From the NCBI RefSeq assembly GCF_014199915.1, contig NZ_JACHOO010000004.1:228024-292023 (forward strand): 64,000 bases of DNA, in the 5' to 3' direction. This DNA is from Prosthecomicrobium pneumaticum (GTDB taxonomy: Bacteria > Pseudomonadota > Alphaproteobacteria > Rhizobiales > Kaistiaceae). A model generated the notes under the pieces. It had not been told where the DNA came from. It worked only from the letters and a program-made list of their open reading frames with translations, and made no database searches. Numbering within the stretch: position 1 is the stretch's first letter; the number at the start of each line of letters is the position of its first letter. This document shows, piece after piece, positions 48,931-57,539 of this stretch. The position numbers and the translations under genes were made by a program.

Positions 48931-49239
48931 ATGATCGCCCATATCGTGCTCCTCCGCTTCCCCGCTACGGTCACGGCCGAGGAGAAGGCCGCGCTCTACC
49001 GCTCCGTCGAGGCGCTGCAGCCGCGCATCCCCGGCATGGCGGGCGTCGTCGCCGGTCCGAACGTCTCGCCGGAGGGCCTCGACCAGGGCTTCTCGGACGG
49101 CTTCGTCGTGACCTTCGACGGCGCGGCGGCCCGCGACGCCTATCTCGCCGATGAGGAGCACGCCAAGGTCGGCACCGCGCTCGTCGCCCTCGTCGGCGGC
49201 CTCGAAAACCTCCTCGTCTTCGATCTCGACCAGGGATGA
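48931..49239 (+). CDS. Dabb (stress-responsive A/B barrel) domain protein
   Basis: The 102-residue protein is a single dimeric alpha/beta barrel: MIAHIVLLRFPATVTAEEK at the start, GPNVSPEGLDQGFSDGFVVTF in the middle and a closing LLVFDLD strand. Such domains include small enzymes and olivetolic-acid-cyclase-like cyclases, but most are uncharacterised. Its stop overlaps the glycerate kinase ATG by four bases. I start at MIAHIV because it opens the first barrel strand. Confidence 0.82.
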   Translation: MIAHIVLLRFPATVTAEEKAALYRSVEALQPRIPGMAGVVAGPNVSPEGLDQGFSDGFVVTFDGAAARDAYLADEEHAKVGTALVALVGGLENLLVFDLDQG

Positions 49240-50525
49240 CACCCTCGCCCTTCGCCGATCCGCGCGGCTTCCTCATCGCCCTTTTCGAGGCGGCGGTCGC
49301 CGCCGCCGATCCGGCGGTGACGGTCCGCGACCACCTGCCCGAGCCGCCGAAGGGGCGCACCATTGTGGTCGGTGCCGGCAAGGCCTCCGCCGCCATGGCC
49401 GAGGCCTTCGAGGCCGCCTGGCTCGGGGCCGGCAACCGCATCGACGCCGGGCTCGTCGTGACGCGCTATGGCTATGGCCGGCCCTGCCGGGCGATCGAGA
49501 TCGTCGAGGCGGCGCATCCCGTGCCGGACGCCGCCGGCGCGGCGGCCGCGCAGCGCATCCTCGATCTCGTCTCGGACCTCACCGCGGACGATCTCGTCGT
49601 CGCGCTGATCTCGGGCGGCGGCTCGGCGCTGCTTTCTCTGCCGCCCGATGAGGTGGGGGCGGAGGCGAAGCGGCAGGTCAACCGGCTCCTGCTCGCCTCC
49701 GGCGCCTCGATCCGCGAGATGAACGGCGTGCGCAAGCACCTGTCGCGGATCAAGGGCGGCCGGCTCGCCGCCGCGGCGCATCCGGCGCGGGTGGCGACCC
49801 TCGTCGTCTCCGACATTCCGGGCGACGATCCGGCGCTCGTCGCCTCCGGTCCGACGCTCCCCGATGCCGCGACCCGCGCCGACGCGCGCGCGACCATCGC
49901 GCGCTACGGCATGGCGCTGCCGGAGACGGCGGCGGCCTGGATCGCGACCGAGGCGGCCGACGCGCCGCGGCCGGGCGACCCGGCCTTCGCGCGCGACAGC
50001 GTCGCCACCATCGCCGCGGCGCGCAAGTCGCTCGAGGCGGCGGCTGCGCTCGGCCGCGCCGCCGGCCTGTCGGTCCATATCCTCTCCGACGCGATCGAGG
50101 GCGAGGCGCGCGATGTCGGCCTCGTCCACGCCGCGATCGCCCGCGAGGTGGCGACCCGGGATGCGCCCTTCGTGCGGCCGGTGCTTCTGCTTTCCGGTGG
50201 CGAGACGACGGTGACGGTGCGCGGTCCCGCCGGCCGCGGCGGACGCAACAGCGAGTTCCTGCTCGCCTTCGCGACGGGCATTGCCGGGCTCGAGGGCGTC
50301 ACCGCGCTCGCCGGCGATACGGACGGCATAGACGGCTCGGAGGAGAATGCCGGCGCGCTCGCCGACGGGGCGACCGTCGAGCGCCTCTTCGCCGCCGGCC
50401 TGAAGCCGCTCGACCTGCTCGCCGGCCATGACGCGCACCGCGCCTTCGCCGCGCTCGGCGATCTTCTCGTCACCGGACCGACGCGCACCAATGTCAACGA
50501 CTTCCGGGCAATCCTGATCGTCTGA
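49236..50525 (+). CDS. gckA: Glycerate 2-kinase (MOFRL family)
   Basis: The 429-residue protein has the DUF4147 N-terminal domain (VVGAGKASAAMAEAFE) with the LISGGGSALLSLP phosphate motif near residue 130. The C-terminal MOFRL domain includes LLSGGETTVTVRG and GRGGRNSEFLLAF. It phosphorylates D-glycerate at C2 and so channels glycerate or tartronate-semialdehyde products into glycolysis. It closes the catabolic block and is coupled to the Dabb gene. Confidence 0.9.
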   Translation: MTPSPFADPRGFLIALFEAAVAAADPAVTVRDHLPEPPKGRTIVVGAGKASAAMAEAFEAAWLGAGNRIDAGLVVTRYGYGRPCRAIEIVEAAHPVPDAAGAAAAQRILDLVSDLTADDLVVALISGGGSALLSLPPDEVGAEAKRQVNRLLLASGASIREMNGVRKHLSRIKGGRLAAAAHPARVATLVVSDIPGDDPALVASGPTLPDAATRADARATIARYGMALPETAAAWIATEAADAPRPGDPAFARDSVATIAAARKSLEAAAALGRAAGLSVHILSDAIEGEARDVGLVHAAIAREVATRDAPFVRPVLLLSGGETTVTVRGPAGRGGRNSEFLLAFATGIAGLEGVTALAGDTDGIDGSEENAGALADGATVERLFAAGLKPLDLLAGHDAHRAFAALGDLLVTGPTRTNVNDFRAILIV

Positions 50526-50643
50526 TCGCGTCCGGCGACGGATTGTTCAGGATTTCGTCACTGGCCGCGGCGCGCCGTCTCCGCCATCTCTCTTTGCAAC
50601 GGACGCCGGCCCTCGGCGCCCGATCCCGTGAGAGGAGCGCGGC

Positions 50644-51627
50644 ATGGGCCTTCTGGTCGACGGCGTCTGGCAGCAGAAAAAGCCCGGCTGGGCGCGCGAG
50701 GACGGGCGCTTCGTCCGTCAGGATTCGGTGTTCCGCAACTGGATCACGCCGGACGGCAGCCCCGGACCGAGCGGGGAGGGCGGCTTCCCGGCCGAGGCCG
50801 GACGCTATCACCTCTACGTCTCGCTCGCCTGTCCCTGGGCGCACCGGACGCTGATCATGCGTGCGCTCAAGGGGCTCGGGGACGCGATCGGCGTATCGGT
50901 GGTGCACTGGCTGATGCAGGACGACGGCTGGACCTTCGCGCCGGGGCCGGGCGTCGTGCCCGATCCGGAGTTCGGCGCCCGGTTCCTGCGCGACATCTAC
51001 GTCGCTGCCGACCCCCATGCGAACGGGCGCGTCACCGTGCCGGTGCTGTGGGACAAGAAGCGGAAGACGATCGTCTCGAACGAGTCGGCCGAGATCATCC
51101 GCATGCTGAACTCCGCCTTCGACGGCGTCGGCGCGGCGGCGGGCGATTATTACCCCGAGCCGCTGCGGGCCGAGATCGACGCGGTCAATGCGCGGGTCTA
51201 CGACACGGTCAACAACGGCGTCTACAAAGCCGGCTTCGCGACCTCGCAAGCCGCCTATGAGGAGGCCTTCGGCGCCCTGTTCGAGACGCTCGACTGGCTC
51301 GAGGCCCGGCTCGCCGGGCAGCGCTTCCTGATGGGCGACCGGCTCACCGAGGCCGACATCCGCCTCTTCACGACGCTCGTCCGCTTCGACGCGGTCTATG
51401 TCGGCCATTTCAAGTGCAACCGGCAGCGGATCGCCGATTACCCGGCGCTGTCCGGCTATCTGCGCTCGATCTACCAGATGCCGGAAGTCGGCCCGACGGT
51501 GAATTTCGAGCACATCAAGAAGCACTATTACCAGAGCCACACCAACATCAACCCGCCCGGCATCGTCCCGTCGGGTCCCATCCTCGACCTCGACGCCCCG
51601 CACGACCGCGAGACCCTCGGAGCGTGA
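50644..51627 (+). CDS. yqjG: Glutathionyl-hydroquinone reductase (Xi-class GST)
   Basis: The 327-residue protein has the Xi-class signature SLACPWAHRTL with catalytic Cys63, followed by the helical GST domain and the typical C-terminal HIKKHYYQSHTNINP. These enzymes reduce glutathionyl-hydroquinones to hydroquinones with glutathione. The gene is probably monocistronic, 118 bases after glycerate kinase. Confidence 0.9.
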   Translation: MGLLVDGVWQQKKPGWAREDGRFVRQDSVFRNWITPDGSPGPSGEGGFPAEAGRYHLYVSLACPWAHRTLIMRALKGLGDAIGVSVVHWLMQDDGWTFAPGPGVVPDPEFGARFLRDIYVAADPHANGRVTVPVLWDKKRKTIVSNESAEIIRMLNSAFDGVGAAAGDYYPEPLRAEIDAVNARVYDTVNNGVYKAGFATSQAAYEEAFGALFETLDWLEARLAGQRFLMGDRLTEADIRLFTTLVRFDAVYVGHFKCNRQRIADYPALSGYLRSIYQMPEVGPTVNFEHIKKHYYQSHTNINPPGIVPSGPILDLDAPHDRETLGA

Positions 51628-51643
51628 AGGGACGGTCCTGCGG

Positions 51644-51712
51644 GCTGCGCAAGTTCGGTGACCCGCGCAGCCCGCGCCATCCGTCATGCCGGCCTTGGTG
51701 CCGGCATCCATA
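51644..51712. repeat. Hairpin and REP-like element after yqjG
   Basis: CGGGCTGCGC and GCGCAGCCCG form a hairpin (51644-51673, possible terminator). It is followed by TCATGCCGGCC...GTGCCGGCATCCA, which resembles a typical rhizobial REP sequence. The remaining bases up to 51851 contain no gene. Confidence 0.5.
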
Positions 51713-51851
51713 ATCGTGCCGGTCGGCGTCTGGACGAGACGCGCTCCACCCGTCCTTCCCGCGACGGCGGGAAGCCATCAAGCCGCGCTGTGTTCGCCCG
51801 TCTCGACGCGCGCAGCGCCGCTCGTCCTGCCGCCCGTCCTGCCGGCCTCCC

Positions 51852-52181
51852 TCAACCCGTGTGAAACACCTCTTCCATCGCCGCCCACCATTCGCCCTTG
51901 GCGCGGGTGTTGAGCGGCACCTGCATCGGGCCGCAGAGCGCCCACCATTTCTGCGTCACCGGGTCGGCCGCCATCTTCGCCGTGTCGGCGGCGAAATCGG
52001 TGCCGTGATATTCCCAATAGGCGAACATCACATTCTCCGGCTCGCGCAGGAAGATGGTGTAGTTGCGGATGTTGCAGGCGGCGATCATGGCGAGAACCTC
52101 CGGCCAGACCGCGGCGTGGACGCGCTTGTATTCGGCGATCGCCTCGGGCTTCAGCCCGATCACGTGACCCATGCGCTGCAT
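51852..52181 (-). CDS. L-rhamnose/L-fucose mutarotase (RhaM family)
   Basis: The 109-residue protein matches the RhaM/DUF718 family. YKRVHAAVWPEV holds the catalytic His near residue 22, NYTIFLREPENVMFAYWEY forms the sheet, and TQKWWALCGP is the conserved Trp pair. It interconverts the anomers of a 6-deoxy sugar. The nearby 2-keto-3-deoxy-L-fuconate-type SDR suggests L-fucose, but L-rhamnose is equally possible from this gene alone. It is divergent from an IclR regulator. Confidence 0.85.
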   Translation of the reverse strand: MQRMGHVIGLKPEAIAEYKRVHAAVWPEVLAMIAACNIRNYTIFLREPENVMFAYWEYHGTDFAADTAKMAADPVTQKWWALCGPMQVPLNTRAKGEWWAAMEEVFHTG

Positions 52182-52213
52182 GTTTTTCCTCCCTCGGACG
52201 AGGAGAGGAGACT

Positions 52214-52245
52214 AGGCCGCCATCTTCCATATTTGAAGGCGGCCT
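52214..52245. promoter_or_regulatory. Palindrome between mutarotase and iclR
   Basis: AGGCCGCC (52214-52221) and GGCGGCCT (52238-52245) flank an inner TTC/GAA pair in the divergent promoter region. It is a candidate IclR operator. Confidence 0.5.
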
Positions 52246-52283
52246 TCTCTGATAAATTGCGCCCGGCGATCGAGGGAGGCCGC

Positions 52284-53054
52284 ATGGCGGAAGAGGAGGG
52301 GCGCTATCGTGCGCCGGCGCTCGACAAGGGGCTCGACATCCTGGAGCGGCTCGCCGCGGCCGAGGAGGGTCTGTCGCAGGCCGAGATCGCCAAATCGCTC
52401 GGCCGCAGCGCCAACGAGATCTACCGCATGCTCGACCGGCTGGTGCGACGCGGCTATGTGCTGCGCACCGCCGGCGACCGCTACGAGCTGACGCTGAAGC
52501 TCTTCGCGCTCGGCCAGCGCCATCCGCCGACCCGGCGGCTCGTCGGCCAGGCCATGCCGCTGATGCGGGCCTTCGCGAAAGCGGCCGAACAGGCCTGCCA
52601 TCTCGCCGTCTACGACCGCGGCCGTGTCGTCGTCATCGCGCAGATCGATGCGCCGAGCTATTTCACCTATACGATGCGGGTCGGAGCGCAGCTCGGCCTC
52701 TATTCGACCGGCTCGGGCCATGTGCTGCTGGCCTTCGCGCCACCGGCCGAGCGGGCCTTCATGGAGGCGGAGCACGAGGACGGCTTCGAGGATGCCGCGC
52801 CGCCCGAAGGCCTCGCGAAGCGTCTCGCCGAAGTGCGGGCGCGCGGCTACGAGCTGATGCCGAGCGCGCAGGTCGAGGGCGTGCAGAACATCTCGGTTCC
52901 GGTGCTGGGGCCGGAGGGGACGGTGCTCGCCGCGCTCACCTGCCCCTATATGCGCCGGATCGACCGCGACGACCGCCCCGATCCGCGCCGCACCCTCGCT
53001 CTCCTCGTCGAAGCGGGCCGGGACCTGTCGCGCCTGTCGGGCGGGACGGGGTAA
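52284..53054 (+). CDS. IclR family transcriptional regulator
   Basis: The 256-residue regulator has an N-terminal winged helix (LSQAEIAKSLGRSANEIYRM, about 34-53) and an IclR effector domain including GSGHVLLAFAPPAER and VQNISVPVLGPEGTVLAALT. It probably controls the divergent mutarotase and perhaps the two SDR genes on the opposite strand. The ATG follows GAGGGAGG. Confidence 0.88.
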   Translation: MAEEEGRYRAPALDKGLDILERLAAAEEGLSQAEIAKSLGRSANEIYRMLDRLVRRGYVLRTAGDRYELTLKLFALGQRHPPTRRLVGQAMPLMRAFAKAAEQACHLAVYDRGRVVVIAQIDAPSYFTYTMRVGAQLGLYSTGSGHVLLAFAPPAERAFMEAEHEDGFEDAAPPEGLAKRLAEVRARGYELMPSAQVEGVQNISVPVLGPEGTVLAALTCPYMRRIDRDDRPDPRRTLALLVEAGRDLSRLSGGTG

Positions 53055-53125
53055 GGCCCCCTTCGCCACGAAGAGGACGAGCCCTCGCCCGCCGGCGAAT
53101 TCGGCTGTTGCCGACTTCGCCTTTT

Positions 53126-53160
53126 CCCCCCTCGGCTCGGCAACAGCCGAGCCGAGGGGG
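53126..53160. terminator. Long perfect hairpin between iclR and SDR
   Basis: CCCCCTCGGCTCGG pairs with CCGAGCCGAGGGGG over 14-15 bp with loop AACA, between convergent genes. Flanking G/C-rich words resemble the REP hairpins at 36-38 kb. It may be a two-way terminator or a REP copy. Confidence 0.6.
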
Positions 53161-53186
53161 AGAGGGGTAGGGTGAGGGCCTGCCTT

Positions 53187-53927
53187 CTACAGCGACATGC
53201 CGCCGTCGGCGGTGAACCACTGGCCGGTCGTGTAGCCGCTCTCGTCGGAAGCGAGATGGACGGCGATCGCCGCGATCTCCTCGGCCTTGCCGAGCCGGCC
53301 GATCGGCTGGCGGGCGATGAAGGCGGCGCGCGCCTTGTCGTAATCGCCGGTCGCGTGCATGCGGCCCTCGAGCGACGGGCTCTCGACCGTGCCCGGGCAG
53401 ATCGCGTTGCAGCGTATGCCGTCCTTGATGAAGTCGATGGCGATCGAGCGGGTGAGGCCGATCACCGCCGCCTTCGAGGCGGAATAGACGAAGCGGTTGG
53501 TGACGCCCATCGGCACGCCGGCGACCGAGGCGATGTTGACGATCGAGGCGCCGCCATTTGCCACCATGGCCGGCAGGAAGGCCTTGATCAGGCGGAACAT
53601 CGAGCGGGCGTTGAGGTCGAAGGCGCGCTCCCAGTCCGCCTCGCTCGCCTCGAGAATCGTGCCGGCATGGACGATGCCGGCGCAATTGAAGAGCACATCG
53701 GGCGCCCCGGTCTCCGCCGCGAAGGCGGCGATCGCCGCCGCGTCGAGCACGTCGAGCTTGCGGGTCGTGACGTTCGGGATGCCGGCGAGGGCGGCGAGCG
53801 TCTCCTCGTTGACGTCGGTCGCGACGATCCGCGCCCCCTCGCGCGAAAACGCCTCGACGGTCGCCCGTCCGATTCCCTGCGCCGCCGCGGTGACGACGCA
53901 CAGCTTGTCCTTCAGACGATCGACCAT
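53187..53927 (-). CDS. SDR, 2-keto-3-deoxy-L-fuconate dehydrogenase-like
   Basis: The 246-residue SDR has TAAAQGIGRATV near residue 13, NCAGIV near residue 82 and the catalytic YSASKAAVIGLT. Its segment NAICPGTVESPSLEGRM is characteristic of the 2-keto-3-deoxy-L-fuconate dehydrogenase group. That enzyme oxidises the keto-deoxy acid in the non-phosphorylated L-fucose (and related L-rhamnose) route. Its place beside a RhaM-type mutarotase and an IclR regulator agrees with this. Confidence 0.82.
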   Translation of the reverse strand: MVDRLKDKLCVVTAAAQGIGRATVEAFSREGARIVATDVNEETLAALAGIPNVTTRKLDVLDAAAIAAFAAETGAPDVLFNCAGIVHAGTILEASEADWERAFDLNARSMFRLIKAFLPAMVANGGASIVNIASVAGVPMGVTNRFVYSASKAAVIGLTRSIAIDFIKDGIRCNAICPGTVESPSLEGRMHATGDYDKARAAFIARQPIGRLGKAEEIAAIAVHLASDESGYTTGQWFTADGGMSL

Positions 53928-54011
53928 TCTTTCCTCCGGTCGCGGCGGGAGAGCCGCCTCTCCCCGATGAAGCAACCATTTATCTGTGAATGGCCTCTCC
54001 GGCAATGGAAA

Positions 54012-54030
54012 GGGCGGCCCGCGGCCGCCC
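54012..54030 (-). terminator. Hairpin downstream of the second SDR
   Basis: GGGCGGCC and GGCCGCCC (54012-54030) pair with a three-base loop. Read on the minus strand the stem is followed by TTTCC. It probably ends the transcript of the SDR at 54063. Confidence 0.6.
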
Positions 54031-54062
54031 TCCGTCTTCGGTCCTGCCGGGCGGAGCCCGTC

Positions 54063-54812
54063 TCAATAGGTGGCGCGGCCGCCCGAGACGTCGAACACCG
54101 CGCCGGTGGTGAAGGAGCATTCCTCGCTCGCCAGCCAGGTGATGATCGAGGCCATCTCGGTCGTCGTGCCGAACCGGCCCATCGGGATCTTCGACAGCAT
54201 GTAGTCGATATGCGCCTGGCTGACCTGCTGCAGGATCGGCGTGTCGACCGTTGCCGGAGTGATCGCGTTGACCGTCACGCCGTCGCGCGCCAGCTCCTTG
54301 CCGAGCGACTTCGTCAGGCCGATCACCGCTGCCTTGGAGGCCGAATAGGCCGAGGCGGTCGGATTGCCCTCCTTGCCGGCGATCGACGCGACGTTGACGA
54401 TGCGGCCATAGCCGTTCTTCTTCATCAAGGGTGCGATGTAGCGGTTGCAGTAGAAAAGGCCGTTGACGTTGATGTCGAACACCCGCTTCCACTCCTCGAC
54501 CGGATAGTCGACGACGAGCGCGTTCTGGCCGGCGACACCGGCCGAGCAGACGAGCACGTCGATCTTGCCGAGATGGCCTTCCGCCGTCGCCGCGGCCGCC
54601 TCGACCGCCGCCGGATCGGTGACGTTCACCGCGATGCCGTGCGCCCGCTCGCCGAGTTCGGCCTTCACGGCCTCGATCCGGCCGGCGTCGACGTCCCAGA
54701 TGCAGACCGAGCCGCCCTCGGCGACGATCCGCGCCGCCGTCGTCAGGCCGATGCCCGATGCGCCGCCCGTCACAACGGCGCCGCGTCCCTCGAACCGCCT
54801 CATCCCGTCCAT
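54063..54812 (-). CDS. SDR family NAD(P)-dependent oxidoreductase
   Basis: The 249-residue SDR has TGGASGIGLTTA near residue 15, CSAGVAG near residue 90 and the YSASKAAVIGLTKSLG active site. It has the look of sugar 1-dehydrogenases or keto-deoxy-acid dehydrogenases used in non-phosphorylated aldose pathways. In this cluster it could be an L-fucose/L-rhamnose pathway step. GGAGAGG stands eight bases before the ATG at 54812; another Met lies three codons in. Confidence 0.82.
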   Translation of the reverse strand: MDGMRRFEGRGAVVTGGASGIGLTTAARIVAEGGSVCIWDVDAGRIEAVKAELGERAHGIAVNVTDPAAVEAAAATAEGHLGKIDVLVCSAGVAGQNALVVDYPVEEWKRVFDINVNGLFYCNRYIAPLMKKNGYGRIVNVASIAGKEGNPTASAYSASKAAVIGLTKSLGKELARDGVTVNAITPATVDTPILQQVSQAHIDYMLSKIPMGRFGTTTEMASIITWLASEECSFTTGAVFDVSGGRATY

Positions 54813-54953
54813 GTCGTCGTCCTCTCCTCCGCGCCGAGTGCGCGGCGCCCTGTTTAGGCGCGGCGGCGCGCCGGCACAACGGGCGGGAAGCTGGCGCGGC
54901 GCCCCGATCGGGGCTAAGGGTCACCGCTTGAACGGCCGGAACGGACGAAGAGA

Positions 54954-56054
54954 ATGGCGCTCGACAGGGTTGAAGACGCGATCGCGGCGATGGCGGCGGG
55001 CGAGCTGGTGGTGGTCGTCGACGACACCGACCGCGAGAACGAGGGCGATCTGATCATGGCCGCCTCGAAGGCCGCGCCCGACAAGATCGCCTTCATGATC
55101 CGCCATACGAGCGGCATCATCTGCGTGCCGATGATGCCGGACCGCGCCGAGACGCTCAACCTGGCGCCGATGGTCGCCAACAACCGCGATCCGATGCGCA
55201 CCGCCTTCACCGTCACGGTCGATTACAGGCACGGCCTCACCACCGGCATCTCGGCCGAGGAGCGCGCCAACACGATCTCGGCGCTCGCCAACGACAATTG
55301 CGCGGCTTCCGATTTCGTCCGGCCGGGCCATATCTTCCCGCTCATCGCGCGGGAGGGCGGCGTGCTGATCCGCTCCGGCCATACCGAGGCGGCGACCGAC
55401 CTCGCCCGTCTCGCGGGTCTCGAGCCGGTCGGTGTGCTCGCCGAGATCGTCAATGACGACGGCACCGTCAAGCGGCTGCCGCAGCTCCTCGAATTCGCCG
55501 CCGAGCACGGTCTGAAGATCATCTCGATCGAGGACCTGATCGCCTATCGCGCCCGCACCGAGACCTTCGTGCGCGAGGTCGATGCCTTCCCCGTCGCGAT
55601 CGGCGGCCGCACCGCGAACGCGATCGTCTACGAGACGCCGTTCGATTCCATGCAGCATCTCGCCATCGTGTTCGGCGACGTGCGCGAGCAATCCGACATC
55701 CCGACCCGCATCCATCGCGCCGATCCGATCGCCGATCTCATTCAGAACGGCTCACAGGCCTGGCTGCGCACGACATGGAAGCGGCTCGGTGACGCCGATC
55801 GCGGGGTCTTCGTGCTGTTGCGGACGCCGATGATCATCCGCCCCGACGGACTGCCGGAAGGCACCGACGGCGAGGAACGGCACCGTTCGGCGCAGAGCCG
55901 CCGCCAGCGCTGGCGCGAGGTTGGGCTCGGCGCGCAGATTCTGCGCCATCTCGGGGTCCGCTCGATCCGCCTCCTCGCCGCGCACGAGCGGCAGTTCGTC
56001 GGCCTGCAGGGCTTCGGCATAGAGATCGTCAAGACGGAAATCTGCAGCGACTGA
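54954..56054 (+). CDS. ribB: 3,4-Dihydroxy-2-butanone-4-phosphate synthase with degenerate RibA tail
   Basis: The 366-residue protein has an intact RibB domain (about 1-205): [15 protein letters not shown] at 23-37 and the RSGHTEA motif near residue 142. It converts ribulose 5-phosphate to the four-carbon riboflavin precursor. The C-terminal half is GTP cyclohydrolase II-like ([14 protein letters not shown]) but lacks the zinc-binding Cys cluster. It is therefore probably inactive as RibA, as in many alphaproteobacterial RibBs. I found no FMN riboswitch in the short upstream gap. Confidence 0.92.
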   Translation: MALDRVEDAIAAMAAGELVVVVDDTDRENEGDLIMAASKAAPDKIAFMIRHTSGIICVPMMPDRAETLNLAPMVANNRDPMRTAFTVTVDYRHGLTTGISAEERANTISALANDNCAASDFVRPGHIFPLIAREGGVLIRSGHTEAATDLARLAGLEPVGVLAEIVNDDGTVKRLPQLLEFAAEHGLKIISIEDLIAYRARTETFVREVDAFPVAIGGRTANAIVYETPFDSMQHLAIVFGDVREQSDIPTRIHRADPIADLIQNGSQAWLRTTWKRLGDADRGVFVLLRTPMIIRPDGLPEGTDGEERHRSAQSRRQRWREVGLGAQILRHLGVRSIRLLAAHERQFVGLQGFGIEIVKTEICSD

Positions 56055-56122
56055 CCGCCTCGCCGAGCTGCCGCGCCGAGCCCTTCGCCCCCGGCCTCCC
56101 TGTGACGGCGATCACAAGAGCG

Positions 56123-56147
56123 GGAACCGGCTTGCAGCCTCTTCATT
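56123..56147 (+). promoter_or_regulatory. EcfG-like promoter of DUF1328 gene
   Basis: GGAAC (56123-56127) and CATT (56144-56147) with a 16-base spacer form a near-consensus EcfG promoter, 49 bases before the ATG. Confidence 0.55.
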
Positions 56148-56195
56148 GTCTTCCGCGAAACGGCCGACGGCCGGGAAAAGACAAAGGAGGCTCCG

Positions 56196-56366
56196 ATGCT
56201 TCAGTGGGCTCTGATTTTCTTGATCGTGGCGTTGGTCGCTGCGGCGCTCGGCTTCGGCGGCCTGGCCGGTACGGCGGTATCGATCGCGAAGATCATCTTC
56301 GTCGTCGCGCTGATCCTCTTCCTCATTTCTGCGATCATGCATCTCGTCCGCGGGCGAGGCGTCTAG
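56196..56366 (+). CDS. DUF1328 small membrane protein (YtjA family)
   Basis: The 56-residue protein [20 protein letters not shown]... with its second span ending [16 protein letters not shown] is a classic DUF1328/YtjA protein with two membrane helices. AAAGGAGG lies five bases before the ATG. These proteins are commonly stress-induced in Proteobacteria. Position beside the general stress locus and an EcfG-like promoter agree. Molecular function is unknown. Confidence 0.92.
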   Translation: MLQWALIFLIVALVAAALGFGGLAGTAVSIAKIIFVVALILFLISAIMHLVRGRGV

Positions 56367-56425
56367 CGGCGCGGAAGAGCCGCCCCGCTTCTCCCCCTCG
56401 GCGGGGCGCGCCACCGCGCTTGAGA

Positions 56426-56470
56426 CCGACGCCCGGACCGTTCCCTCCCCGCGGTCCGGGCGTCGGCCTT
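56426..56470 (+). terminator. DUF1328 terminator
   Basis: CCGACGCCCGGACCG (56426-56440) pairs with CGGTCCGGGCGTCGG (56452-56466) and is followed by CCTTTT. Confidence 0.88.
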
Positions 56471-56522
56471 TTCACGTCCGGCCTTCGTTCCGCCGGACCC
56501 GCTTGCGCATGTTCAGAAGCCG

Positions 56523-56557
56523 AAAAGCCCCGGCGCCGCGACGGCGCCGGGGCTTTT
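56523..56557. terminator. Bidirectional terminator before ecfG 3' end
   Basis: AAAAGCCCCGGCGCC (56523-56537) and its perfect complement (56543-56557) form a 15-bp stem with a five-base loop and T-runs on both strands. It ends the minus-strand nepR-ecfG transcript. Confidence 0.92.
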
Positions 56558-56573
56558 GTGGGTGCTTGCGGGT

Positions 56574-57143
56574 TCAGCTGCGGATCGCGAGCGCGCGGCC
56601 GATCTCGGCCATGGAGGCTTTCGCGCTCTCCGGATCGGGCAGCGGCGCGCCGCCCTCGAGGATTTCCTCGAGCCGGGCCCGGGCGCGGCTGACGCGGCTC
56701 TTCACCGTGCCGACGCGCACCCGGCAGATCTCCGCCGCTTCCTCATAGGAGAAGCCGCTCGCGCCGATCAGGATCAGCGCCTCGCGCTGCTCGTCGGGCA
56801 GGAGCTGCATCGCGCGGAGGAAGTCGTCCATCTCCACCCGGCTCGTCTGGCCACCGATATCGGCGAGCCGCGCCGCATGGCTGCCGTCGGCATCCTCGAT
56901 CTCGCGGCGGCGCTTGCGGCCTTCCGAGTAGAACTGGTTGCGCAGGATGGTCACCAGCCACGCATGCAGATTGGTGCCCTCGGTGAACTTGTCCTTGTTG
57001 GCGAGCGCCCGCATCACGGTTTCCTGAACCAGATCGTCGGCGCGGTCGCGGCTCCCGGCCAACGATCGGGCGAAGGCCCGAAGCATCGGCAAGGCGGCGA
57101 CGAGTTCGTCCTTCATGCTGAACTTTTTCTCGGGATCGTTCAC
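56574..57143 (-). CDS. ecfG: General stress ECF sigma factor EcfG
   Basis: The 189-residue sigma factor has region 2 (LRAFARSLAGSRDRADDLVQ to VTILRNQFYSEGRK) and region 4 (LLPDEQREALILIGASGFSYEEAAEICRVRVGTVKSR). It directs the general stress regulon through GGAAC-N16/17-CGTT promoters. It is released when phosphorylated PhyR binds NepR. The GTG start at 57143 overlaps the nepR stop (GTGA). An ATG nine codons in (57116) is an alternative that fits the usual length of about 180 residues. Confidence 0.93.
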   Translation of the reverse strand: MNDPEKKFSMKDELVAALPMLRAFARSLAGSRDRADDLVQETVMRALANKDKFTEGTNLHAWLVTILRNQFYSEGRKRRREIEDADGSHAARLADIGGQTSRVEMDDFLRAMQLLPDEQREALILIGASGFSYEEAAEICRVRVGTVKSRVSRARARLEEILEGGAPLPDPESAKASMAEIGRALAIRS

Positions 57144-57385
57144 GTCGGCTCGCCGTCCGGCGCGGCCTTGGTGGCGATCTTGCTGTCGATGCTCTCGAGG
57201 AGCGACATGATGTCGTCGGGCAGCGGCTCGGCGAGCGCGTCATCGAAGACGCGTCGCAGCTGCCGTCCGATCCAGTCTTCCTTGCGCGGGCCGACCTCCT
57301 TGGCCGCCGGGGGCTCTGCCCCCGGAAAAGGGGTACGCAGGCCCTCGTTCTTGTCTTTGCTCACACTATCGGGTCCCGAGGTCAT
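57140..57385 (-). CDS. nepR: Anti-sigma factor NepR
   Basis: The 81-residue protein contains the NepR core KEDWIGRQLRRVFDDALAEP and LPDDIMSLLESID (about 35-68), which sequesters EcfG. It is coupled to ecfG by a four-base overlap, which would keep the two in balance. An EcfG-like promoter lies upstream, giving feedback. Confidence 0.92.
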   Translation of the reverse strand: MTSGPDSVSKDKNEGLRTPFPGAEPPAAKEVGPRKEDWIGRQLRRVFDDALAEPLPDDIMSLLESIDSKIATKAAPDGEPT

Positions 57386-57429
57386 GGTTCGTCCCAGATT
57401 GCCGGCCAGAAAAGGGGCCAGCGCTAGGC

Positions 57430-57454
57430 AATCGTTCCGGGCGCGGATGGTTCC
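57430..57454 (-). promoter_or_regulatory. Possible EcfG promoter of nepR-ecfG
   Basis: On the minus strand GGAAC (57454-57450), 16 bases and GATT (57433-57430) give a degenerate EcfG promoter, 45 bases before the nepR start. Confidence 0.4.
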
Positions 57455-57473
57455 GCCGGGTCAGCAAATTTGA

Positions 57474-57498
57474 GGAACCAAGGGCGGACAATAGCGTT
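57474..57498 (+). promoter_or_regulatory. EcfG promoter of phyR
   Basis: GGAAC (57474-57478), 16 bases and CGTT (57495-57498) match the consensus exactly, 42 bases before the phyR ATG. phyR should therefore be under positive feedback. Confidence 0.85.
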
Positions 57499-57539
57499 TG
57501 TGTTCGTCCCGCGGACCGTCTCGACAACAAGGGGGAAAA

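Noticed and set aside
54820-54953. FMN riboswitch upstream of ribB
   Set aside because: The gap is short and I cannot find the conserved RFN-element core. It contains only a plain leader.
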